From Limnoglobus sp043757025 (lineage in GTDB: Bacteria; Planctomycetota; Planctomycetia; Gemmatales; Gemmataceae), in the NCBI GenBank assembly GCA_043757025.1, contig JAYVQG010000146.1, positions 1 through 29,498 on the forward strand: 29,498 bases of DNA, written 5' to 3'. The translations under genes and the position numbers were made by a program. A model generated the notes under the pieces. It saw only the letters and a list, made by a program, of their open reading frames with translations. It did not search any database and was not told the DNA's origin. Of the stretch, positions 15,001 to 21,068 are shown one piece after another. Within the stretch, counting starts at the first letter, position 1. Every line of letters starts with the position of its first letter.

Positions 15001-16389
15001 GCCACGCGAACCGTGGCCATCGGCAAGGCGGCCCCCTCCGGTGGACGCTACGTTCGCGTCGATGGGGGCCTCGCGGTGGGCGTGCTGATCCCGAATGTGA
15101 CCGATGCGATGTTGCGAACGAAACTCGATTTCGTCGACCGATCCATGCTGCAATTCGACCCGACGACGCTGACCGGCATCGTGCGAAAAGCCGGTGCCGA
15201 GGAACTCGAATTGAAGTTCGGTGCGAACGACAAATGGGAGATCGAAAAACCCGCGAAACTCGCTGCCGACAAGCCACTGTTGGACGAACTCGCCGATCAA
15301 CTATCGCGGCTGCGGGCAACGAAAGTCGCCGCGTATGCCGCGAAGGATCTGAAGCCGTTCGGCCTCGATACCCCGGCTACGATTTTCACCCTGAAAGTCG
15401 GCATCGAAAAACCCGAAGACAAGATCGTGAAGATCGGCAAACCGGTCGACGACAAGCAACCCGACGGCGACCGATACGCGATGATCGACACCAAAGGCGA
15501 TGTCACTGTCAGCGTGCTGTCAGCGGCCATCGCGAAACGGTTGCTATCGGCTCCGATCAAGTTCCGCGACCGCACGTTGGCGAAGTTCATTGATGCCGAC
15601 AAGGCGATCCTCGAACGCGGTGACCGCAAGGCGACGTTCGCCAAAGTCGAAGGCGCGTGGAAGATGGTCGAACCGCTGACCACCGAGGCCGAACAGGGCG
15701 ACCTCGACGAACTGATTAACGCACTGGCCAAGCTGCGTGCGGACGAACTCGAAGCCGACAAGCCCGCCGACCTGAAGCCGTACGGCCTCGATAAACCCGA
15801 GGCGAAATGGGTGTTCCGTTCGGGAGACAAGGAAGTGCTCAGCCTACTCGTTGGGGCAAAAGACAAAGCCGGCACGCGAGTGTTTGCAAAGCTCGAAAAA
15901 GGCGACATGGTGGCACTGCTCGATCCCATCCTCACCGCGAAGATTCTCGGCGAATACCGCAAGCGCGCCGTCTGGACGGGCGTCGATGCGAGCCAAATCG
16001 AGACGATCGCGATCAGCGCGGGCACGGCCGGTTTCGCACTGCGAAAACTCGGCACATCGTGGATCGACACCGCAAAAGAGATGGACCCGATCGACGCAGC
16101 GAAAGTGACCGAGTTGCTCGACGCGCTCGCCGGGCTGAAGGCCGAGCGATACGTCGCCGACCAGAAAGCCGACCTGAAACTCTATGGACTGCAACCGGCG
16201 CAGCGCGTGATTACGCTGTTGCAAAAGGGCGGCGCAACGAAAACCATCCAGATCGGTCGCGAAGAAGGCGGCAGCAACGGCAAACGCTTCTACGCCCGAA
16301 TCGACGAAAATGACCGCACGGATGTCTTTATCCTCAGCGAAGCCGATGTCGCTAAGCTCCAACGCGACCGCGCCGCGTATAAGAAGTAA
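12091..16389 (+). CDS. Giant tandem DUF4340 membrane-anchored protein
   Basis: The 1432-residue protein has a single N-terminal membrane anchor (MRWLTTILLLVFAAGAGMWL), so nearly all of it should lie outside the cytoplasm. The sequence repeats a DUF4340-type unit marked by (Y/F)GL(D/K/E)xP, then a beta-rich stretch with a xIG motif and a YARL/FAKL-like motif. In the C-terminal half the marker recurs near residues 651, 791, 946, 1090, 1231 and 1364, a spacing of about 133-155. A first unit is near residue 112. A Pro/Ala/Lys-rich stretch near 465-480 separates the halves. It follows the GldG-like gene by 34 nt. DUF4340 beside GldG is a known pairing; its role is unknown, perhaps structural or cargo-binding. 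Confidence 0.88.
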   Translation: MRWLTTILLLVFAAGAGMWLWKGDAIAPLWKPPTAPVGTSESAKALKESVRLDRVQKIELTSTAGTLVLQKAADGTWTQPGNWPVRQLEAAQLATALSNLQPRFQPIVAEGDLKVYGLDATQKPTTAKIEVDGQTTTLTIGQPSETAGEPPFARPTYVRINSQAEIVRFDSDLMQIVSRPPDSYRRRQLFPEADRVKIIGGEPATPATGGGRAAILGDAFRSVKVTGPDGAFQIQRTAKTPEPKSESDQPGAEKTLAVNALAGAWEIESLAGKPVRDRIDPTKLRAILSGAPELWVEQFLPAKPPAETGLDKPERKVEIVRTSGTTTVLKIGKESRRITKIEPSAAPPMFGQPPQPPRITSEVFHYASLDGLDLLFEVKAEKFPELFAKPDDVRDPSLARFEAGTVTALTVAMKGKPAIQLIKKKGNKDALKDDDKQDRWYVGDILAETTKVTELLDSLAKWEAKPAPAKIEPENPLTPPKPDTAEKAIVDNADAKTLTDLAIDAAAGSKITVVAQEKTIEGQPAPAARTFTYILGKRDVEKKKLAVQVVGWSRINLIADDAFALIDRPALAYRGRRLFDTAEVQLTTVSLVQPAVDAFTIRQDANAKSWKLTQPIASEADEVKASQIADVLSRLEATEYVDDAPKDEDLDKKYGLKTPKVVATLGFTGGKVQTLAIGNSPELKPEYYARLNGTGSVFTIAKTNVDALKQGAVTLLPLQLWSVQPEKITALEIRRGEPADTYKFAQDGTNWKLSGPFDAPVPYLTAQPLLTAIATVKAEKYESLTAADAAKFGFDKPSLRISVSYKDVAPGDVSPMPKETLVTKTILVGKPTADGATTRFAKLEGSPTVAVFALADPLFKAADKPALEWLDKTLLFLDAAQLMKIQIVGPTADGNTTLTKDDKAGWKADGQTFPVDRPSADMLANIFARLPVQSIAGYGPNVKWTDFGLEKPEYTLTGTFAAAPGDAAKPATRTVAIGKAAPSGGRYVRVDGGLAVGVLIPNVTDAMLRTKLDFVDRSMLQFDPTTLTGIVRKAGAEELELKFGANDKWEIEKPAKLAADKPLLDELADQLSRLRATKVAAYAAKDLKPFGLDTPATIFTLKVGIEKPEDKIVKIGKPVDDKQPDGDRYAMIDTKGDVTVSVLSAAIAKRLLSAPIKFRDRTLAKFIDADKAILERGDRKATFAKVEGAWKMVEPLTTEAEQGDLDELINALAKLRADELEADKPADLKPYGLDKPEAKWVFRSGDKEVLSLLVGAKDKAGTRVFAKLEKGDMVALLDPILTAKILGEYRKRAVWTGVDASQIETIAISAGTAGFALRKLGTSWIDTAKEMDPIDAAKVTELLDALAGLKAERYVADQKADLKLYGLQPAQRVITLLQKGGATKTIQIGREEGGSNGKRFYARIDENDRTDVFILSEADVAKLQRDRAAYKK

Positions 16390-16404
16390 ATTATAAGCGA
16401 GCGG

Positions 16405-16471
16405 GACAACTTCAAAACTCGCAATCGAGGAAGTTAGGCTTCATAAGTCCTAGACGCTTACGGAAGTTGTC
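16405..16471. terminator. Structured inverted repeat after the ABC operon
   Basis: GACAACTTC (16405-16413) pairs with GAAGTTGTC (16463-16471). Inside lies a second hairpin, TAGGCTT (16435-16441) with AAG and CCTA (16445-16452), a 3-nt loop and one bulged T. It sits 15 nt after the DUF4340 stop and ends about 65 nt before the FHA gene. There is no T-tract. It could be a terminator, an mRNA-stabilising element or a small regulatory RNA fold. Confidence 0.4.
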
Positions 16472-16536
16472 GCATCTCTCAGAGAACAGTTGAAAACGTA
16501 TCATCGTCGCCCGCTCGAAGGATATACTCTTTCAGT

Positions 16537-17976
16537 ATGGCACTGTCGAATTGGTTGATCGTCCGTCAGGCACGCGAGGCGCTTCGGAATGCGCGCCCAG
16601 ACGAGGCCCAACGCCTGTTGGGGCCGCTGGTGGCGGATGGGCACCGCAAAGCCTGGCGGATGCAGCGCGAGGTGGCAGTGGCGTATGCGGCGGCCGGCGA
16701 GAAGTCTTTGCGTGCCGACAAACCCGAAGACGCCTGGAAAGTGCTGCTCGCGGCGGAGGCGATGAACTCCGGCGAGAGTCGAGTCTCGGAATTGCGGGTG
16801 GCACTCACGCGGCTCGGTTGGGCTGAATGCCGTGCCGCGATGGAAGCAGGCAACCCGCTGCACGTCGTTCGCACCATCGCCAAATTGCGCGAACGCAACA
16901 CGAGCCTGCCCGAACTCGACGCGATCGAAGTCGCCGCCCAAGACTGGGTACTGGCAGCCGAGATGGCGGATCGCGGCGACTTTCTGTTGGCACAATCGAC
17001 GCTCGATACCGTTCGCAACCGCAAGGCAACATTTCCCACGACGGGACTCGATTCGTTCGCGAACGCACTTTCCGAACGGCACGAGCAATTTCGCACGGCC
17101 ATCGCACATCTTTCGGAAGCCGCAGACAACACGAACTGGGCTGAGGCGGCGAAGTGGGCAGGGGTCGCGATCGCGGTTGCGCCGAATCATCGCGAGGCTC
17201 GCACGATTCAGCTACGGGCGTGGGAATCGCTGCGCCCGGAGACGTTGCACCACGTCGGCAACGGGGCGGCCAGTTCGCGAATTCCGCTGGCCGCCGTGGC
17301 CGGAGCAGCGGCCGCATTCGCCTTCGCACCGACGAAAGTGATGCCACCCGCCGAATCTGTCGCATCAACATCAGGCACGAACTTGCCGAAGCGATTTCTG
17401 CTCTGGATCGATGGTGTCGGCGGGTATCTCGTCTGTTTGTCGAACCGTGTGACGTTCGGCCAAGCGACGGCGGATGGTCCGATCGACGTGCCACTCTACG
17501 CCGACGTTTCCCGAATGCATGCCGAACTGACCCGAGATGGCGAAGGGTACTTCGTCGAATCGACGAAGGGCGTGCATGTGAACGGCACGCAAGCCAACCG
17601 CGTCGTGCTGAATTGCGGCGATCGCTTCACTCTCGGCGCGACGTGCCAGTTCCACTTTCGCAAACCGGTCGCGATCAGTGCGACGGCGCGGCTCGAACTC
17701 GTCAGTGGACATCGCTTGCCACTCGCCATCGACGGCGTGTTGTTGATGGCCGAGAACATCATTCTCGGCGGCGGCACGCAGGTTCACATTCCGATACGCG
17801 GCCTGGAATCCAACGTGATACTTTACCGCTCGAAAGACGGCATCGGCGTCCGCTTCAACGGCTCGTTCCTCGTCGATAACAGCCCTTGCCGGGAACGTGC
17901 CAACCTGAGCCTGCCCGCGTCGGTGACGGCCGGGGATCTCTCGTTTACCATCGAGCCGGTCGGCACCCGACTGTAA
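16537..17976 (+). CDS. FHA-domain protein with helical N-terminus
   Basis: The 479-residue protein has an N-terminal helical region (about 1-230) with Ala-rich TPR-like repeats, then a short hydrophobic Ala-rich stretch (about 248-268). A forkhead-associated domain follows at about 290-378, with VTFGQ, the phosphopeptide-binding core SRMHAEL (325-331) and HVNGT (347-351). FHA domains bind phosphothreonine. The last 95 residues are again beta-rich (GVLLMAENIILGG, then GIGVRFNGSFLVDNSPC) and may be a second, degenerate FHA-like fold. The start has only AAGGAT at 16518-16523, rather far upstream. It lies after the DUF4340 gene but is separated by a structured repeat, so co-regulation is uncertain. 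Confidence 0.85.
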   Translation: MALSNWLIVRQAREALRNARPDEAQRLLGPLVADGHRKAWRMQREVAVAYAAAGEKSLRADKPEDAWKVLLAAEAMNSGESRVSELRVALTRLGWAECRAAMEAGNPLHVVRTIAKLRERNTSLPELDAIEVAAQDWVLAAEMADRGDFLLAQSTLDTVRNRKATFPTTGLDSFANALSERHEQFRTAIAHLSEAADNTNWAEAAKWAGVAIAVAPNHREARTIQLRAWESLRPETLHHVGNGAASSRIPLAAVAGAAAAFAFAPTKVMPPAESVASTSGTNLPKRFLLWIDGVGGYLVCLSNRVTFGQATADGPIDVPLYADVSRMHAELTRDGEGYFVESTKGVHVNGTQANRVVLNCGDRFTLGATCQFHFRKPVAISATARLELVSGHRLPLAIDGVLLMAENIILGGGTQVHIPIRGLESNVILYRSKDGIGVRFNGSFLVDNSPCRERANLSLPASVTAGDLSFTIEPVGTRL

Positions 17977-18004
17977 GCCCACAATCGGATTGCCCTTTTT
18001 GTGT

Positions 18005-18121
18005 TTTTGTAGCTGGGATCTGCGACACCGGTCTTTTGTAGCTGGGGTCAGTGACCCCGGATGCCAGGGCAATCGAGAATAAGTCGCATTCAAACCGGCC
18101 TCACAGAGGCCAGCTACAAAA
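18005..18121. repeat. Three-copy 27-bp hairpin repeat
   Basis: Copies lie at 18005-18031 and 18034-18060 (direct, 29-bp period) and at 18095-18121 (inverted). All share TTTTGTAGCTGG, and the direct copies end CCGG. Copy 2 forms GGGGTC/GACCCC with an AGT loop. In copy 3, read on the minus strand, the stem is GGCCTC/GAGGCC with a TGT loop, so both sides of the stem changed together. Copy 1 pairs only partly. The outer ends form a long inverted repeat. The array lies between the FHA gene and the ureohydrolase start (18150). It looks like a dispersed palindromic repeat family; a role as a terminator or mobile miniature element is possible. Confidence 0.75.
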
Positions 18122-18149
18122 TGAATCAAGCACTATATGAGCCCACACT

Positions 18150-18962
18150 ATGCGAACGCACGCGATCATTTTCCCGTTTGAACTCTTCGGCAACGGAGGC
18201 ACCGGAGCAGGGGCGCAACTCCTCGGAGACGTCCTACGCGAGATGATCGACGATGGCGAAAAGGAAAGCCGCGCGACGCGCTCATCGGTCTATCGCGACA
18301 AACTGCGCGTGAAAGAGTTCGGCTTTGAGACTTTGGAAGAAGTGGCCAACTGGCGTAGCACCGGACGTGCTGCCGTGAAGAAATCGCTTGCGGCGAAGGA
18401 CTTCTTACTCTGGCTCGGCGGCAACCACCTGAGCGCGTTGCCGGTGTACGAGGAACTCGGCCCCGATACGCTCGTGATTCAGTTCGATGCGCACCTCGAT
18501 ATTTACAACCTGCACGATTGCACGCCGGAACTGTCGCACGGTAACTTCCTGTTGCACGCGGAGAAGCCGTTGCCGCGAGTGATAAACATCGGAAGTCGCG
18601 ATCTATTTTTGTCCGCGAAACACGTGGGCCGCACGTTCGAGAAAGTGTTCCCCGCCGCCGCGGTGGCGACGAATCTTGCGGGCATCATCGCCGAGTGCCA
18701 GCAACGTGCGGAATCCGCGAAGCAGATCTGGATCGACATCGACGTCGATGCCATCGATCCCGCGTTTTGCCCCGCCGTCCATCAGCCGCTGCCGTTCGGG
18801 TTGATGCCGATGCAACTGCTAGCGATGCTCGAAGCGATCTGGTCGGAGAAAGTGATCGGTGTGTCGATCGTCGAGTTCGACCCCGGCCGCGATGTCGGCG
18901 ACACGTCGCTAAACCTACTCGGTTGGCTACTCGAATGGCTACTATTGAAGCATCACGAATGA
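18150..18962 (+). CDS. Ureohydrolase, arginase/agmatinase family
   Basis: The 270-residue protein fits the Mn-dependent ureohydrolase family, which cleaves guanidino compounds to urea plus an amine. The metal sites are recognisable: GGNH (His 93), DAHLD (Asp 113, His 115, Asp 117) and DIDVDAIDP (Asp 198 and Asp 200, with Asp 203). The GGNH form replaces the commoner GGDH but keeps the ligand His. A later VEFDPGRD segment matches the family's active-site Glu region. The substrate (arginine, agmatine, formiminoglutamate or other) cannot be told from sequence. There is no clear ribosome site, and the repeat array ends 28 nt before the ATG. The Uma2 gene follows 35 nt later on the same strand. 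Confidence 0.88.
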   Translation: MRTHAIIFPFELFGNGGTGAGAQLLGDVLREMIDDGEKESRATRSSVYRDKLRVKEFGFETLEEVANWRSTGRAAVKKSLAAKDFLLWLGGNHLSALPVYEELGPDTLVIQFDAHLDIYNLHDCTPELSHGNFLLHAEKPLPRVINIGSRDLFLSAKHVGRTFEKVFPAAAVATNLAGIIAECQQRAESAKQIWIDIDVDAIDPAFCPAVHQPLPFGLMPMQLLAMLEAIWSEKVIGVSIVEFDPGRDVGDTSLNLLGWLLEWLLLKHHE

Positions 18963-18997
18963 CGGATAACTTGAACATACCTATGAGAGGATTCGAC

Positions 18998-19585
18998 ATG
19001 AATGCCTTACGAAAATCGAAACTGACGGTGGCCGAGTATCTGGAGATCGAGCGAACCGCCGAGTTCAAGAGCGAGTTCTTCGACGGCGTGATGTACGCGA
19101 TGGCGGGTGCCAGTCCGCCGCACAACTTCATCAAGGAGAATTTGAGTGGGGAATTACATGCCCAACTCAAAGGCGGGTCGTGTCGGTCACTGTCTGCCGA
19201 TCAACGAGTCCGGGTCGAACGTACGGGACTGTACACTTACCCTGATTTGTTGATATTTTGCGGGACGCCAGAATATAGCAATGACGATCCATTTTGCTTG
19301 ATTAATCCAGTGGCTGTCATCGAAATATTGTCGCCATCGACCGAGAGATTCGACCGTGGCGCGAAGTTCCGGAACTATCAGCAGATTCCCATTTTGGTCG
19401 AGTACATTCTGGTCGCCCAGGATGAACCGGTCTGCGAGCGATACATTCGTCAGGCGGACAATTCCTGGGGACTCGTTTCGTTTGTTGGCTTGGACGCCAC
19501 GCTGGTTTTCACATCGGTTGCGGCACAGATTCCGCTTGCGGATATCTATGCCGGTGTCACGTTTCCGGAAACGACACTACGATAA
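18998..19585 (+). CDS. Uma2 family endonuclease-like protein
   Basis: The 195-residue protein matches the Uma2/DUF820 family, a PD-(D/E)XK fold expanded in cyanobacteria and planctomycetes. The N-terminal LTVAEYLEIE and SEFFDGVMYAM, then YPDLLIF (Pro 82, Asp 83), IEILSPST (Glu 109) and AKFRNY (Lys 123) form the expected active-site series. Activity is presumed nucleolytic; cellular role unknown. The ATG at 18998 has GAGAGG (18985-18990) 7 nt upstream and fits the family start; an earlier in-frame Met is at 18983, and the open frame further upstream overlaps the ureohydrolase. Base composition is more AT-rich than its neighbours in the middle of the gene. It ends one base before the convergent leuC-type gene. 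Confidence 0.86.
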   Translation: MNALRKSKLTVAEYLEIERTAEFKSEFFDGVMYAMAGASPPHNFIKENLSGELHAQLKGGSCRSLSADQRVRVERTGLYTYPDLLIFCGTPEYSNDDPFCLINPVAVIEILSPSTERFDRGAKFRNYQQIPILVEYILVAQDEPVCERYIRQADNSWGLVSFVGLDATLVFTSVAAQIPLADIYAGVTFPETTLR

Positions 19586-20902
19586 CTACACCATGTAATC
19601 GCGTGGGTCGGAGATCACGCCGGTCAGTGCGGAGGCGGCCACGGTTAGCGGCGAGGCGAGATAGACCTTCGCTTCCTTGTGGCCCATGCGGCCGGGGAAG
19701 TTGCGGTTCGTCGTGCTGATGCAACTGATCGGCGTGTTCAGCCTCCCGAATGTATCCGATGGCCCGCCGAGGCACGCCGCACAACTCGCGTCGCCGATCT
19801 TCGCACCGGCGTTCAGGAAGATTTGCTTCAGCGTCACGCCGCCGATCATCTCGGTTTCCAACCCGCGTGCGACTTCCGTCGTTGCGGGAACGACGAAGGT
19901 ATCGATGCGAACTTCCTTGCCTTTGAGGATATTCGCCGCTGCGCGGAAGTCGGTCATCTTGCCGCCGGTGCAACTGCCGATGTACGCGCGATCGAGTTTC
20001 GTACCGGTCACTTCGCTGACTTTCGCCTTGTTATCCGGGCTGTGGGGCTTCGCCACCACCGGTTCCATCTTGGTCACGTCGTAGACTTTTTCAAAGATGT
20101 AGCTCGCGCCCGCATCGGGGCGGAACAGCGTATGCGGCTTGTTCCCCGTGCGGCGTCCGCGATCTTTGACGTATTCGAGCGTCACGCTGTCGGCGGGGAT
20201 CAAGCCGTTCTTGCCGCCCGCTTCGATCGCCATGTTGCACAATGTCATTCGCTCTTCGATGTTCAGCGCGTACACGCCATCGCCGTCGAATTCCATCGCC
20301 CGATACGTCGCCCCATCGACGCCGATATCGCCGATGACGGCGAGGATGAGATCCTTCGCCATCAGGTACGGTGGCATTTTCCCGTGAAAGACGAAGCGCA
20401 TCGTCGGCGGTACCTTCAACCACGTCTTGCCGGTGCCGAGTACGAAGCCCGCATCGGTGTTGCCGATGCCCGTGGCAAACTGCCCGAACGCGCCGGCAGT
20501 GCAGGTGTGGCTATCGGTACCGAGGAGCACTTCGCCGGGGCGGGTGTGGCCTTCTTCGGGCAGCGCGATGTGGCAGACGCCCTTGTAGCGATCCGTACCG
20601 ACATCGTAAAAGTACGGCAGATTTTGCTCTTTTGCAAACTCGCGGAGCACGTCGACGTTGCGGTTCGCCATCGCATCTTTGGTGAAGATGTAATGGTCCG
20701 GGATGATGACGACCTTCTCGCGGTCCCAGACTTTGGCATCGTTGCCGAACTGCTTTTTGAATACGCCGATAGTGCCCGGCCCGCAAACATCGTGCGTCAT
20801 CAGGACATCGACATTGACCCAGATATTGTCGTTGGGAACGACGCGGTCGCGGTCGGCGGCCTTGGCTAAAATCTTCTCGGTGAGAGTCATCGGGGCAGCC
20901 AT
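19586..20902 (-). CDS. leuC: 3-isopropylmalate dehydratase large subunit (LeuC type)
   Basis: This aconitase-family hydro-lyase isomerises 2- to 3-isopropylmalate in leucine synthesis. The 438-residue protein has the 4Fe-4S cysteines Cys 311 (GSCTGG) and Cys 374/377 (CAACLGG), plus THDVCGPGTIGV near the N-terminus and LLGTDSHTCTAGAFG (127-141) in the active site. It lacks the C-terminal swivel domain, so a separate small subunit (LeuD) is needed and is not in the window. A homoaconitase large subunit is a real alternative. The start is supported by GGAGG (CCTCC at 20909-20913) 6 nt upstream. It is divergent from the decarboxylase gene and abuts the Uma2 stop codon. Confidence 0.9.
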   Translation of the reverse strand: MAAPMTLTEKILAKAADRDRVVPNDNIWVNVDVLMTHDVCGPGTIGVFKKQFGNDAKVWDREKVVIIPDHYIFTKDAMANRNVDVLREFAKEQNLPYFYDVGTDRYKGVCHIALPEEGHTRPGEVLLGTDSHTCTAGAFGQFATGIGNTDAGFVLGTGKTWLKVPPTMRFVFHGKMPPYLMAKDLILAVIGDIGVDGATYRAMEFDGDGVYALNIEERMTLCNMAIEAGGKNGLIPADSVTLEYVKDRGRRTGNKPHTLFRPDAGASYIFEKVYDVTKMEPVVAKPHSPDNKAKVSEVTGTKLDRAYIGSCTGGKMTDFRAAANILKGKEVRIDTFVVPATTEVARGLETEMIGGVTLKQIFLNAGAKIGDASCAACLGGPSDTFGRLNTPISCISTTNRNFPGRMGHKEAKVYLASPLTVAASALTGVISDPRDYMV

Positions 20903-20947
20903 GCGAGGCCTCCGGTTCGGGTTCCGCGATACGGTCGGTGTTCTGGC

Positions 20948-20956
20948 ATTGTATCA
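20948..20956 (-). promoter_or_regulatory. Candidate extended -10 of leuC
   Basis: Read on the minus strand, TGATACAAT matches an extended -10 (TGn then TATAAT with one mismatch), about 46 nt upstream of the leuC start. No good -35 is present, as is usual for extended -10 promoters. The call is sequence resemblance only. Confidence 0.3.
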
Positions 20957-21001
20957 GCCAGGCGAGTCGCGAGCGCCGACTGCAGTAACTCACGAGCCGT
21001 G

Positions 21002-21029
21002 TTGCGCCGGACGGCTTTGCGATTAGAAT
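21002..21029 (+). promoter_or_regulatory. Candidate promoter of the decarboxylase gene
   Basis: TTGCGC (21002-21007) and TAGAAT (21024-21029) are 16 nt apart and 40 nt before the start at 21069. The -10 matches five of six consensus positions; the -35 matches three. Confidence 0.3.
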
Positions 21030-21068
21030 GAAATCGATGACCGACTCGCTTCCTATTTTGGGCCGATT

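Noticed and set aside
19679..20869. A 396-codon plus-strand frame opposite leuC
   Set aside because: It is an antisense shadow; leuC has complete Fe-S and active-site motifs.
521..21063. Identical 12-mer CCTATTTTGGGC upstream of two genes (521-532 and 21052-21063)
   Set aside because: Many shared 12-mers are expected by chance in a window this size, and the two lie at different distances from their start codons.
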